34,123 bases of DNA, from NCBI RefSeq assembly GCF_004009905.1, contig NZ_ML136891.1:1-34123 (forward strand), given 5' to 3'. The position numbers and the translations under genes were made by a program. The notes beneath the pieces are model-generated. The model was not told the origin of the DNA and did not search any database. It saw only the letters and a program-made list of their open reading frames with translations. Shown in pieces: positions 18,644 through 27,126 of this stretch; position 1 is the first letter of the stretch; the number at the start of each line of letters is the position of its first letter. Origin of the DNA: Lactobacillus xujianguonis. GTDB lineage: Bacteria > Bacillota > Bacilli > Lactobacillales > Lactobacillaceae.

Positions 18644-20023
18644 TTATTTAGTCTTCAATTCCTCTACAAACTTAACGAAATAATCTCCACGGTCTTCAAA
18701 AGTTCTAAATTGATCCCAAGAAGCACAAGCTGGTGAGAACAACAAGACGTCTCCTGGTTCAGTTAATTCATAAGCCTTAGGGACAGCTTCTTGTAAAGTA
18801 TTTTCGATTACAATTTGCTTAATACCAGCCTTTCTAGCAGCATCAGCAAGCAAGTACTTGGTTTCTCCATATAAAACGATTGCTTTAACGTGTTCTTTAA
18901 ATAATGGTACTAAAGAATCAAAGGTAAAACCACGGTCTAATCCTCCAGCAATCAAAACTTCTGGTTGCTTAAAGGAAGGAATTGCAACTGTTGCCGCTTC
19001 AATATTAGTTGACTTAGAATCGTTGTAAACTTTACGTCCGTCTAAAGTCATCACATATTGTAAACGATGCTTTGCTCCAGCAAAAGTGCTTAACACTACT
19101 TGAATATCATCGTTATCAGCACCCATCAATTTTGAAATAGCAATCGCTACTAAAGAATTTTGTTGGTTATGGATTCCTGGTAACTTGATATCATCAATCT
19201 TCATTACCTTTTCATCTTTATGTTGCAAGTAATCTTTTCCGATGAAGTAGTCTGCTTCTGGATCAGTTTCAGAAAAAGTTTGTACGTGAGCCTTAGTAGT
19301 GGCTAATTCTTTAGCTAAAATATCCTTTTGGTCAAAGTTAGCAATGAAGTAATCATTTTCATTTTGAAATCTGGTGACATTTAACTTGGCATTAACATAG
19401 TTTTCAAAAGTCTTATGGTAATCCAAGTGAACATTATGATAAATATCTACAATAGCAGCTACCTTTGGATCAATATCGGTAACTCCCATCAATTGGAATG
19501 ATGAAATCTCAACTACCAAAATATCATCTTTAGTTGCCTTGGGAACAACTTCAGAAATTGGCACACCAATATTACCTACAGCATACGCATGATGACCAGA
19601 TTTTCGTAAATGATGATCTAAAATTCTTTGGATCAACATTACCGTTGTCGTCTTACCATTAGAGCCAGTTACACAAACATATGGTGCTTCACTGACTGCT
19701 AAAGCAATTTCTGGTTCAGTAATAATTGGAATTTTCAATTCAGCGGCTTTAGCAACCATTGGATTTTCATAAGGAATTCCTGGGTTCTTAACCAAGTAAT
19801 CGAAATGTTCTTGTTCCAACAATTCTACTGGGTGATGACCACCGATAACACGCACACCCTTATCTTTTAGTTCTTGTGCTTTATCGTTATGATCTAGTTC
19901 TGCCTTGTCATTTAAAGTTAATTTTGCTCCTAATTTAAGCAATAATTCACTAACGGCAAAACCGCTTTTACCTAAACCTAAAACTAAAATGTTTTTGTTC
20001 TTGTAGGTATCTATTTGTTTCAT
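18644..20023 (-). CDS. murD: UDP-N-acetylmuramoylalanine--D-glutamate ligase MurD
   Basis: A 459-residue Mur ligase that adds D-glutamate to UDP-MurNAc-L-Ala in the cytoplasm using ATP. The N-terminal Rossmann-like domain carries VLGLGKSG, the ATP loop GSNGKTT is at 120-126, and the C-terminal domain has NDSKSTN and the FSPACASWDQF signature that defines MurD. It lies 12 bases after mraY and 1 before murG. MurC, MurE and MurF are not in this window. Confidence 0.98.
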   Translation of the reverse strand: MKQIDTYKNKNILVLGLGKSGFAVSELLLKLGAKLTLNDKAELDHNDKAQELKDKGVRVIGGHHPVELLEQEHFDYLVKNPGIPYENPMVAKAAELKIPIITEPEIALAVSEAPYVCVTGSNGKTTTVMLIQRILDHHLRKSGHHAYAVGNIGVPISEVVPKATKDDILVVEISSFQLMGVTDIDPKVAAIVDIYHNVHLDYHKTFENYVNAKLNVTRFQNENDYFIANFDQKDILAKELATTKAHVQTFSETDPEADYFIGKDYLQHKDEKVMKIDDIKLPGIHNQQNSLVAIAISKLMGADNDDIQVVLSTFAGAKHRLQYVMTLDGRKVYNDSKSTNIEAATVAIPSFKQPEVLIAGGLDRGFTFDSLVPLFKEHVKAIVLYGETKYLLADAARKAGIKQIVIENTLQEAVPKAYELTEPGDVLLFSPACASWDQFRTFEDRGDYFVKFVEELKTK

Positions 20024-20035
20024 TTTTTATTTTCT

Positions 20036-20995
20036 TTAACCCCAAATAATTAAATACAAAATACTACCAATTAAGCCAACAATCCAAAAGACAGTGTCAA
20101 CTTTCCATTCTGACCAACCTAACATTTCAAAATGGTGGTGAATTGGCGTCATCTTAAAGATTCGTTTACCAGTTGTTTGGAATGATATAACTTGCAAAAT
20201 AACACTCGCTGTTTCGCAAACAAACACAATCCCAACTAAGAGCAATGACCAAGGATGATTCAAAAATACACTTACAGCAGCTAAACCACCACCTAAAGCC
20301 AATGAACCTGCATCACCCATAAAGATTTTAGCAGGTTTATGGTTAAAGATGAAGAAAGCAATTAAACCACCAATCACACTCATACAAAAGATCAGAATTG
20401 CAAGATTCTTTTGCTTGAATGCCATATAGGCATAAGTACCATAAGCAATAATTGAAAGTCCTGTTGCTAAGCCATCAAGTCCATCGGATAAGTTAACAGC
20501 ATTAGAAAAGCCAACTAACCAGAAAATTAGGAAGATTGTAAACAAGACAGCACTATCGATTACACCTAAGAATGGAATAAATAAGGCAAATTTGAAATGA
20601 TCACTTGCAGCAATAAAGACGATCACAATAGCAATAATAATTTGTAAAGCTAACTTTTGCCATGCTCTTAAACCTAAATTACGTTTAAAATACAGCTTAA
20701 TTCCGTCATCAAGGAACCCGATAATGCCGTATCCTAATAAAGAAATTAACAAAATCCAAACGGTTTTATTAATCTGTCCTTGCCAAATGGCTACCCAAAG
20801 AGTGGAAATAACAGCTGCTAGCACAAAAATTGTACCGCCCATCGTTGGCGTTCCAGATTTTTTCTGGTGCCATTTAGGTCCTTCGTCACGAATTTCTTGT
20901 CCTTCGTGATGAGAACGCATAAAAATGATTAACCATGGAATAAAAATTGCTGTCAATGCCAGCGAACTAACTAATGCGATAATGCTTACAAGCAT
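20036..20995 (-). CDS. mraY: Phospho-MurNAc-pentapeptide transferase MraY
   Basis: A 319-residue polytopic enzyme (about ten membrane helices) that transfers phospho-MurNAc-pentapeptide to undecaprenyl phosphate, making lipid I. Conserved catalytic loops are visible: [22 protein letters not shown] with the paired aspartates, [10 protein letters not shown] with the catalytic aspartate region, [11 protein letters not shown], and the MTPIHHHFE histidine motif. It is placed between pbp2B (7 bases upstream) and murD. Length is standard. Confidence 0.98.
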   Translation of the reverse strand: MLVSIIALVSSLALTAIFIPWLIIFMRSHHEGQEIRDEGPKWHQKKSGTPTMGGTIFVLAAVISTLWVAIWQGQINKTVWILLISLLGYGIIGFLDDGIKLYFKRNLGLRAWQKLALQIIIAIVIVFIAASDHFKFALFIPFLGVIDSAVLFTIFLIFWLVGFSNAVNLSDGLDGLATGLSIIAYGTYAYMAFKQKNLAILIFCMSVIGGLIAFFIFNHKPAKIFMGDAGSLALGGGLAAVSVFLNHPWSLLLVGIVFVCETASVILQVISFQTTGKRIFKMTPIHHHFEMLGWSEWKVDTVFWIVGLIGSILYLIIWG

Positions 20996-21002
20996 CTTGC
21001 TA

Positions 21003-23165
21003 CTACTCCTTTAATTTAATTTTGATTTTCATACCGGCTTTAATTGTCTTCCCAGCTTTAACACTTTGCGAAGCAACCGTACCGTTTCCTTCAATACTTA
21101 CTTTAACACCAGTCAAATTAGCAAACTGATGTAAATCTTCCAGCGACCAGGCCTTCATATTTGGACATTTAACTCTACCCACAGTCAGTACAAAGACTCG
21201 ACCACCAGAAGAAAGCTTTTCACCAGGTTTAATGCCTTGACCAATAACCTTCTTGTTATTTCCTAAACGATAAATATTTAAACCTGCATGAAGCAATTGA
21301 TCACGTGCCTTAGCATAACTCATATTTTTAACAGCTGGCACTTTTACAATGCTAAGTGGTGATTTATCGTTCTTGGACATGATAATGACCCGATTCATTA
21401 CTGGTTTAAAGATTGAAGCTAAAATTGCTTCCGCACCTGAGCCTAATCTCTGTGGTTGTTTAATTGTAATGTAAACACAGTAACGTGGATTCTTAGTTGG
21501 AGTGACGCCAACTACTGAGAAGACATAATTGTTGTCTCCCTTCAAATAGCCTCCACCTTTCGGATTAGCAATTTGGGCTGTCCCAGTCTTAACCGCAATA
21601 TCTTTACCACGCATGTAATAAGCATGTCCTGTACCAATCCGTTTATCTAGAACCCGCTTCATGTTTTCAATCAAAACTTTGCGAGTTTGTTTGCTATAAA
21701 CTGGAGCGCCGACTTTCTTGACTTGATAGCCTTGAATTACTTTACCATTAGCATTGGTAATTTTATCGACAAACTGTGGCTTCACCATTTGTCCATTATT
21801 ACCCAAACTACTAAAGGCCTGCATCATTTGCATAACATTCACATTTACACCTTGACCAAAGCTAGTAACAGCTTGATCAGTCGTGGTGCCAAAGGATAGA
21901 AGTCCAGGTTGTTCTCCAGGTAAAGTGACGCCAGTTTTCTTAGTAATTCTGAAACGCTTCAGGTATTTCCGCCAAGTTTTAGCACCCATTTGTTGTTCAA
22001 TGTGAACAAAACCAGTATTACTTGAGCGCGGAAAGGCTTGTGAGAACGGAATACTACCCCAACCGGAAGTTAGCCAGTCATGAATAGTCGCTCCTCCAAC
22101 ACCGACGGAACCAGAATTGTAATAATTATTCGGATGATAATTACCACTATTTACCGCCGCTGCTAAAGTCAAGATCTTGAACACCGAACCTGGTTCATAA
22201 GTATCCTGCACTAAAATATTGCGGTAAGACTTAGTCAAACCTTTTTTAGTTTGCGGATTAAACGTTGGTCTTTGTGAGGCAGCTAAGATTTTACCGGTCT
22301 TCATATCTTCAACTACAGCGGTAATGTTCTTTGGTGAATAGGCTTTTTGAACTTCATTTAAGCGGTTTTCAACTAATGATTGTAACTGTGAATCTAAAGT
22401 CAAGTACAAATCATCACCATTAACTGCCGGCTTAAAAGCCTGTGACTTATTCGGCAATTGTGTTTCCGTAGCATCAACTGAAGAGATACGGTAACCATCT
22501 TTACCAGTCAAGGTATCATTGAACCAAGCTTCAAGCCCCATAGTACCAACCAAATTGATGTTACCCTTCTTGTCAGTAACTGGTTGAGCAAGTCCAACGA
22601 CATGCGAAGCAAAAGTTCCATTTGGATATAACCTTGAAGGTGTTTCAGTAAATTTGATTCCTGGCAAATGCATCTCTTCGATCTTATTCTTTTGCCGTTT
22701 CGTCAAATTACTACCACCAGCCCCAAATTGAACTTGGAAAACTTTCTTTTTCGGAGTTAAGAATTTATAAATCTTATTTTCAGACAGTGGTAACACTGTT
22801 GCTAGTTTTCGTGCTGTCTCTTCTTTATTGACTACATATTCAGGCTTGTTTTTGTAATTGATGGATGATTTATCTAAAATTGCATAAATCGTATACAGAT
22901 GTGAATCTTCCGCAATGGCTAAACCGTTTCGATCAAAAATACTTCCGCGATTTGCCTTTAAAACTTGATTACGATGATAAAGTTGTTCGGTCCGTTCCGA
23001 AAGATTTTGTCCTTCCACCGTTTTGGAAATACCAATATATAAAAATCGACCTATAAAAACAAGAAAAACCAAAGCCACAGCTACTTGGAGAATTCTCCCC
23101 ACCGTAAAGCGGTAGCCGTGGGCTTTGGTTTTCTGTAAATTTAACTTGTTATTTTTCTTATTCAT
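21003..23165 (-). CDS. pbp2B: Penicillin-binding protein 2B (FtsI-type) with PASTA domains
   Basis: A 720-residue class B PBP, the septal transpeptidase. A cytoplasmic N-terminus and one membrane helix (about 24-46) lead into the dimerisation domain ([13 protein letters not shown], 73-85) and the transpeptidase domain with S327-x-x-K330 (PGSVFK), S381-x-N383 (SSN) and K526-T-G (KTGTA). Two PASTA domains fill about 603-720 ([31 protein letters not shown]). PASTA on the division PBP is typical of Gram-positives; the name pbpX is also used. Its ATG shares one base with the ftsL stop. No resistance-type change can be judged by eye. Confidence 0.97.
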   Translation of the reverse strand: MNKKNNKLNLQKTKAHGYRFTVGRILQVAVALVFLVFIGRFLYIGISKTVEGQNLSERTEQLYHRNQVLKANRGSIFDRNGLAIAEDSHLYTIYAILDKSSINYKNKPEYVVNKEETARKLATVLPLSENKIYKFLTPKKKVFQVQFGAGGSNLTKRQKNKIEEMHLPGIKFTETPSRLYPNGTFASHVVGLAQPVTDKKGNINLVGTMGLEAWFNDTLTGKDGYRISSVDATETQLPNKSQAFKPAVNGDDLYLTLDSQLQSLVENRLNEVQKAYSPKNITAVVEDMKTGKILAASQRPTFNPQTKKGLTKSYRNILVQDTYEPGSVFKILTLAAAVNSGNYHPNNYYNSGSVGVGGATIHDWLTSGWGSIPFSQAFPRSSNTGFVHIEQQMGAKTWRKYLKRFRITKKTGVTLPGEQPGLLSFGTTTDQAVTSFGQGVNVNVMQMMQAFSSLGNNGQMVKPQFVDKITNANGKVIQGYQVKKVGAPVYSKQTRKVLIENMKRVLDKRIGTGHAYYMRGKDIAVKTGTAQIANPKGGGYLKGDNNYVFSVVGVTPTKNPRYCVYITIKQPQRLGSGAEAILASIFKPVMNRVIIMSKNDKSPLSIVKVPAVKNMSYAKARDQLLHAGLNIYRLGNNKKVIGQGIKPGEKLSSGGRVFVLTVGRVKCPNMKAWSLEDLHQFANLTGVKVSIEGNGTVASQSVKAGKTIKAGMKIKIKLKE

Positions 23166-23527
23166 TAGCGAATTGTCCTAATGTTTTTCTCTATCAAAGT
23201 TAAACCTTTTGCACGAGCAATCTTGTTCAAGCGAGAGCTTGAAGTAAGTTCACCGATTTGTTGATGCAAATCAGTAATATTATTTTGCTCTGTTGAAATA
23301 GCTTGTTGAACATCTGAAAGCTCGTGTTGAGCTGAGGTTGCAGAAATACTTGAAGACACCAGAAAGATCATCATTGCAATTGCAACTACACTTCCCAGAA
23401 TAACTAAAGTTCTTTCTAAACCGGTCCAACTCACTTGATGAGGATTCGGCGCAATTCGTCGTCGTTTTTTAAACTCAGTTTGCTTATTGGGTTCTAATTC
23501 AATTCTTCTAGCAGAACTATCAGCCAT
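23165..23527 (-). CDS. ftsL: Cell division protein FtsL
   Basis: A 120-residue bitopic protein of the FtsL/DivIC type. A basic cytoplasmic segment (KKRRRIAPNP) precedes one membrane helix (LVILGSVVAIAMMIFLVSSSI, about 49-69), then a short extracellular coiled coil (QHELSDVQQAISTEQNNITDLHQQIGEL) and the closing SRLNKIARAKGLTL, typical of FtsL. Start is ATG at 23527 with GAGGAAAA upstream; a longer reading would run into rsmH. It sits 13 bases after rsmH and overlaps pbp2B by one base, the classic position for ftsL. It forms the FtsL-DivIB-DivIC bridge that activates the septal synthase. Confidence 0.93.
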   Translation of the reverse strand: MADSSARRIELEPNKQTEFKKRRRIAPNPHQVSWTGLERTLVILGSVVAIAMMIFLVSSSISATSAQHELSDVQQAISTEQNNITDLHQQIGELTSSSRLNKIARAKGLTLIEKNIRTIR

Positions 23528-23540
23528 ACCATTTTCCTCT

Positions 23541-24488
23541 TCATATCTTCTCTGCAACCCGTAGCTTTGCACTGTGTGAGCGCTTGTTGTTTTCTAATTC
23601 TGAAGCTGTAGCAGTGATTGGCTTCCGATTTACTAACCGGAGGGTTGGTTTTAACCCTTCTGGAATCATCGGCATCCCTCGTGGGATTTCAACTTCGGAA
23701 TATTTCTTAAATATACCTTTCACGATCTTGTCTTCATCTGACTGGAATGTAATCACGCTAATGCGACCGCCCGGTCGTAAAACTTTGATTGCTTCTTCAA
23801 GTGAAGCTTTCAAAACGTCTAATTCGTGATTAACAGCCACCCGCAAAGCTTGAAAACTCTTCTTTGCCGGATGTCCTCCAGTTCGACGTGCATATGCTGG
23901 AATTGCATCCTTAATGATGTCAACCAATTCAAACGTGGTTTTAATTGGCTGTTCCTTGCGTCTTTCAACGATACGATGAGCAATCTGGCGAGAAAACTTT
24001 TCATCACCATACTGATATAAAATATCCGCCAATTCTTTTTGACTTCTAGTATTAACCAATTCATAGGCGTCAAGATCTTGACTTTGATCCATTCTCATAT
24101 CCAACCGAGCATTATAGCGGTACGAAAAGCCGCGATCTGCTTGATCAAACTGCGGAGAAGAGACTCCTAAGTCATAGTATATGCCATCAATGCTGTCTGA
24201 ATAACCTAGCTTAACCAAGTTTTCTTCAAGATGGCTAAAGTTGTCATGTACAAGCTTTAACTGAGGATCACTCTCATCCTTCAATAAATCAGCAAAGTTT
24301 AACTTTGCCGCCTGTATTGCATATTCATCTTGGTCAAAACCAATGAGCGTACCTGAATCGATCTTACTGAGTAAATACTTAGCGTGTCCACCACCGCCAA
24401 AAGTAGCATCTACATAAAGACCACCGTTTTTTGGTTTTAAATTATCTATAGTTTCGTGTAAGAGAACACTGGTGTGTTTGAATTTCAT
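23541..24488 (-). CDS. rsmH: 16S rRNA (cytosine(1402)-N4)-methyltransferase RsmH
   Basis: A 315-residue SAM-dependent methyltransferase (MraW) that N4-methylates C1402 in the decoding centre of 16S rRNA. Visible motifs are the N-terminal HTSVLLHET, the SAM loop VDATFGGGGHAKYLL (26-40), GIYYDLGVSSPQFD and the C-terminal ARRTGGHPAKKSFQALRVAVN region. The ATG lies only three bases past the mraZ stop with no good ribosome site of its own, so translation is probably coupled to mraZ. Length is standard. Confidence 0.97.
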   Translation of the reverse strand: MKFKHTSVLLHETIDNLKPKNGGLYVDATFGGGGHAKYLLSKIDSGTLIGFDQDEYAIQAAKLNFADLLKDESDPQLKLVHDNFSHLEENLVKLGYSDSIDGIYYDLGVSSPQFDQADRGFSYRYNARLDMRMDQSQDLDAYELVNTRSQKELADILYQYGDEKFSRQIAHRIVERRKEQPIKTTFELVDIIKDAIPAYARRTGGHPAKKSFQALRVAVNHELDVLKASLEEAIKVLRPGGRISVITFQSDEDKIVKGIFKKYSEVEIPRGMPMIPEGLKPTLRLVNRKPITATASELENNKRSHSAKLRVAEKI

Positions 24489-24491
24489 AAT

Positions 24492-24923
24492 TTATAGTTC
24501 AATGTCGTCCAAATTTTCTGCGATGTCATCGTAACTTTGGTTAGCTTCTGCTGAGAAGTCTTCCCAACGCTTCTTAGACCAAATTTCAATTCGGTTAGAA
24601 ACGCCTACGATTACACATTCCTTCGTAAGCCCAGCATGCATTTTTAATGTCGTGGTCAGATTAACGCGCCCTTGCTTGTCGAACTCGCATTCCATCGCAC
24701 CAGAGTAGAACAAACGCATAAAACTGCGTACGTTTCTCTTAGTCAACGGAAGTTGCGCTAATTTGGCTTCAATTTCGTGCCATACTTCAATCGTATAGCC
24801 GAAAATGCAGCCTTCCATTCCTCTGGTGAATACCATCTCTTCACCAATCTGACTGCGCAGCTTCGCTGGTATAATTAAGCGACCTTTGCTGTCAAGGTTA
24901 TGATGATATTCACCCATGAACAT
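24492..24923 (-). CDS. mraZ: Transcriptional regulator MraZ
   Basis: A 143-residue MraZ, a ring-forming DNA-binding protein with two AbrB-like swapped-hairpin modules that controls the dcw operon by binding repeats before its own gene. The N-terminal MFMGEYHHNLDSKGRLIIPAKLR region and the second module (EFDKQGRVNLTTTLKMHAGL) both keep the D-K/S-GR core. The start is the ATG at 24923 with GGAAGGGGGG upstream. Three phased GTGGT boxes 30-54 bases before the start are the likely binding site. It is the first gene of the division cluster. Confidence 0.97.
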   Translation of the reverse strand: MFMGEYHHNLDSKGRLIIPAKLRSQIGEEMVFTRGMEGCIFGYTIEVWHEIEAKLAQLPLTKRNVRSFMRLFYSGAMECEFDKQGRVNLTTTLKMHAGLTKECVIVGVSNRIEIWSKKRWEDFSAEANQSYDDIAENLDDIEL

Positions 24924-24952
24924 GGTCTAGCCCCCCTTCCAATGAATAATTT

Positions 24953-24977
24953 ACCACAATTCACCACTTTCTACCAC
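24953..24977 (-). promoter_or_regulatory. Putative MraZ operator, three GTGGT boxes
   Basis: On the minus strand GTGGT occurs at 24973-24977, 24963-24967 and 24953-24957, exactly 10 bp apart, with A/T-rich spacers. MraZ is known to bind short phased G-rich repeats upstream of mraZ (TGGGN in Escherichia coli, AAAGTG-type in mollicutes). The middle box here reads AAAGTGGT. The boxes lie in the predicted 5' leader, between the promoter and the ribosome site. Confidence 0.8.
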
Positions 24978-25005
24978 ACCATGTTAAAAAAAAGCTTATA
25001 TTTTT

Positions 25006-25035
25006 ATTATTTCTTAGATTTTTATTTATGTACAA
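25006..25035 (-). promoter_or_regulatory. Candidate mraZ/dcw promoter
   Basis: Minus-strand TTGTAC (25030-25035) and AATAAT (25006-25011) are 18 bp apart in very AT-rich DNA just after the terminator of the DUF3397 gene. Start would be near 24999, about 75 bases before mraZ. Other A/T-rich hexamers nearby could serve instead. Confidence 0.45.
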
Positions 25036-25075
25036 AATAAAAAAGACCCCTAAAATGTTTTTACTTCAAGGATCT
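25036..25075 (-). terminator. Terminator downstream of the DUF3397 gene
   Basis: On the minus strand GATCCTT pairs with AGGGGTC (with G-U pairs) around a loop, followed by TTTTTTATTTT. This separates the DUF3397 transcript from the mraZ promoter. Moderate stem, good U-run. Confidence 0.65.
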
Positions 25076-25100
25076 CAAAAGTATACGTATAAGATGTATC

Positions 25101-25430
25101 TTATATTAAGATTATAAATAGCAATCCCACGTACCACATAATAGAGCACAAGCTTAAGTAGCCCCACAAGTGGTGGAGAGTTTTCCCAAATGGAATGTTT
25201 TTATTTTTTACCGCTTCTTCAACGGTCACAATCACAACCAAAATAAAAAATAAAAAGAAACCATATGGCAAAAAAGATGGTTTATTTTTCAAATTAGTCA
25301 TCATGTTGCACACTGGAATAAAGAAAAATGGTAACACATCATAACCACGAAATTGTGCTTTTGGGAAAATTTTGGTTATCAAGGCATCAAAGGCTAAACC
25401 AACAATTGGTATTAAAAAAATCAGAAACAT
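25101..25430 (-). CDS. DUF3397 family membrane protein
   Basis: A 109-residue integral membrane protein recognised as DUF3397, a family of unknown function usually found just before mraZ in lactobacilli. About four hydrophobic helices are visible: 1-17, around 32-43 (LPFFFIPVCNMM), 55-70 (YGFFLFFILVVIVTV), and 88-109 (GYLSLCSIMWYVGLLFIILI). No catalytic motif. The ATG at 25430 has GGAGGAAAA upstream. It is transcribed away from the DUF4044 gene and ends in its own terminator, so it is a separate unit from the division operon. Possible role in cell envelope biology is inferred only from place. Confidence 0.85.
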   Translation of the reverse strand: MFLIFLIPIVGLAFDALITKIFPKAQFRGYDVLPFFFIPVCNMMTNLKNKPSFLPYGFFLFFILVVIVTVEEAVKNKNIPFGKTLHHLWGYLSLCSIMWYVGLLFIILI

Positions 25431-25451
25431 TACTTTTCCTCCATTTAACCT

Positions 25452-25457
25452 ATTTTA
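25452..25457 (-). promoter_or_regulatory. Weak candidate -10 for the DUF3397 gene
   Basis: TAAAAT on the minus strand lies about 20 bases before the ribosome site; the -35 position holds only a T-run. A promoter is expected here because the neighbouring gene is divergent, but the match is weak. Confidence 0.35.
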
Positions 25458-25470
25458 ACCTTTTACTGAA

Positions 25471-25499
25471 TTGAAAAAAACCACTAAGAAGCATAAAAT
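25471..25499 (+). promoter_or_regulatory. Promoter of the DUF4044 gene
   Basis: TTGAAA (25471-25476) and TAAAAT (25494-25499) are 17 bp apart, near-consensus sigma-A spacing. The predicted start near 25506 gives a leader of about 16 bases with GGAGG at 25511-25515. Confidence 0.75.
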
Positions 25500-25521
25500 A
25501 TTTAGAAATAGGAGGTTTTTG

Positions 25522-25644
25522 ATGGCACGTAGAAAAAAGAAATCCAAGTTTCAAATTTTAACCATCGTAATGGCTGTCTTAATGGCTTTCATCACTTTGG
25601 CGGCAATTGTCGTATCACTTTTACCAGGTTTACTTGGAGAATAA
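25522..25644 (+). CDS. Small DUF4044-type membrane peptide
   Basis: The only plus-strand gene seen: 40 codons from ATG 25522 to TAA 25644, with a GGAGG site seven bases upstream and a near-consensus promoter. The peptide has a strongly basic start (MARRKKKSKFQ) and one membrane helix (ILTIVMAVLMAFITLAAIVVSLL), ending in LPGLLGE, so it should sit with the N-terminus inside. It resembles the DUF4044 family of very short lactobacillus proteins. Function is unknown. It converges on mreD across a shared terminator and diverges from the DUF3397 gene, so it is expressed independently between the elongation and division clusters. Confidence 0.85.
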   Translation: MARRKKKSKFQILTIVMAVLMAFITLAAIVVSLLPGLLGE

Positions 25645-25650
25645 CACAAC

Positions 25651-25692
25651 AAAAAAAGAAGCCGGAAATTCACTTTTCCAGCTTCTTTTTTA
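25651..25692. terminator. Bidirectional terminator between DUF4044 and mreD
   Basis: GAAGCCGGAAA and TTTTCCAGCTTC form an 11-bp stem (one unpaired base) flanked by A7 on one side and T7 on the other, so it can end both the plus-strand DUF4044 transcript and the minus-strand mre transcript. The mreD stop codon lies inside its edge (25690-25692). Confidence 0.92.
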
Positions 25693-26229
25693 TTGTCGAT
25701 AGGCATCAAGATCAACCAGAAATGGATAATTCACGGTTAATCCGCCCCAAATCCAATAAGTCAATACATAAAACACTAATGACCAAATTAAATTAATTAA
25801 TACGCTAAATAGTAATACATGCCCTGAAACGTTGATTATTCCAACCATCGACAAAATAATCCAGCTATAGATATCTAGTAAGGAAACCCCCAACAAGACC
25901 ACAATTAATCGGGCCCAAAAGGTCTCTGGCAAAAAGCGTGCTACTCGCTGACTGCCCCAACATAATAATGGTAAAGCAACCGTATAAACACCAATAATGC
26001 CTAAAGTGAAAATGTCAGCAACAACGCCTGTACCTAAAGCCAACCAAATTTCGTTAGCATTCGTATCATCAAATAAGCCAATTAAGATAATTCCAATTGG
26101 CATAATCATACAGGCGGCACCATAATTATGAAAACTCATAAATTGATGTAAATACAGCGAAAACGAGCCATCTAAAATAATAGCTACATATAAAGCAATG
26201 GCTAACACCCATTCTCTTAAAATGCGCAT
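25690..26229 (-). CDS. mreD: Rod shape-determining protein MreD
   Basis: A 179-residue polytopic membrane protein (about five or six helices) of the MreD family, a partner of MreC, MreB, RodA and PBP2 in lateral wall synthesis. Recognisable features are the N-terminal LREWVLAIALYVAIILDGSF and LALGTGVVADIFTLGIIGVYTVALPLL, the conserved central region. Sequence conservation in this family is low, and the call rests partly on position after mreC. Its ATG shares one base with the mreC stop, and its own stop is in the shared terminator. Confidence 0.92.
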   Translation of the reverse strand: MRILREWVLAIALYVAIILDGSFSLYLHQFMSFHNYGAACMIMPIGIILIGLFDDTNANEIWLALGTGVVADIFTLGIIGVYTVALPLLCWGSQRVARFLPETFWARLIVVLLGVSLLDIYSWIILSMVGIINVSGHVLLFSVLINLIWSLVFYVLTYWIWGGLTVNYPFLVDLDAYRQ

Positions 26230-27080
26230 TAGTTAGCCACCTTTCTTTCGATGACAGTTACTACTGATGGATCGTTAATATCTCCAGCTGGATTAATCTT
26301 AATTAAGTCAGAGAGGCCAAAAGAATCACGAGTTGTAGCAGCAACCGTCCCAATTAACAGCCCTTTAGGTGAATTACCACCCATTCCACTGGTGTAGACT
26401 TTAGTGCCTTGCTTTAACTTCCGGCTGTCAACTACTTGCGTAAAGGCCAAACTATTAGCAGAGTTGACAGTAATAATTCCGTGAACTTTTTTGCCATTCG
26501 CAGCTTCTGCTTGGACAGCAAAACGGTTAGCAGACTTATCTGTCGTGGTAATTAATTCTACCTTAGCTGAAGCAGCGTTAACTTCAATTACCCGGCCAAT
26601 AACTCCGCCACCGCTCATAACAGCTTGATTCTTTCTTACACCAGCTGACGAGCCCTTATTAATCACTAATAAATCTGACCAAGTATCAGACGAGCGTGAA
26701 ATAACTGAAGCATTAATTTTGTTATAGCTTGTCAAAGTATCCTTTAATTCTAAGGCTTTCTTCAATTGCCGGTTTTCTGCTTTTAAAGCTTGGTCCCGTG
26801 CCTTAGTCTGTGCCAAGTCCGTCACTTGACTCTTTAAATGATTGTTTTCACTTTGCGTATTTAACAGATCGTTAACGCTATTCAAGCCACCTGAAATCAG
26901 ACTCAGGGGGGCATCAACAATTCTTGAACCAGCAGCGACCAAGTCATTACCAAAACTCTGAATAATCAACGGGCTATTACGGCGATTACGCAAACGCACA
27001 CTGCCCCCTAACACGATTAAAATGATAATGACAATCAAAAACGCTGATAATAATTTTTTGTTTTGTAGAAATTTTTTCAT
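26229..27080 (-). CDS. mreC: Rod shape-determining protein MreC
   Basis: A 283-residue bitopic protein of the elongasome. A short basic cytoplasmic start is followed by one membrane helix (LLSAFLIVIIILIVLGGSV, about 10-28), an extracellular coiled coil (about 66-112, LLNTQSENNHLKSQVTDLAQ and ALKAENRQLKKALELK) and the MreC beta domain (WSDLLVINKGSSAGVRKNQAVM; GGGVIGRVIEV; SGMGGNSPKGLLIGTV). It activates the class B PBP/RodA pair in related systems. The gene is separated from mreB by 46 bases that hold a terminator-like hairpin, and overlaps mreD by one base. Confidence 0.95.
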   Translation of the reverse strand: MKKFLQNKKLLSAFLIVIIILIVLGGSVRLRNRRNSPLIIQSFGNDLVAAGSRIVDAPLSLISGGLNSVNDLLNTQSENNHLKSQVTDLAQTKARDQALKAENRQLKKALELKDTLTSYNKINASVISRSSDTWSDLLVINKGSSAGVRKNQAVMSGGGVIGRVIEVNAASAKVELITTTDKSANRFAVQAEAANGKKVHGIITVNSANSLAFTQVVDSRKLKQGTKVYTSGMGGNSPKGLLIGTVAATTRDSFGLSDLIKINPAGDINDPSVVTVIERKVAN

Positions 27081-27099
27081 AAAGAAAATGATCCTATAG

Positions 27100-27124
27100 A
27101 AAAACCGGTTTTACCCGGTTTTTT
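27100..27124 (-). terminator. Terminator-like hairpin between mreB and mreC
   Basis: AAAAACCGG (27100-27108) and CCGGTTTTT (27115-27123) form a 9-bp stem with a 6-base loop; on the minus strand the T5 end of the stem doubles as a U-run. It begins three bases past the mreB stop. It may give partial termination, making more mreB than mreCD. Confidence 0.6.
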
Positions 27125-27126
27125 AA

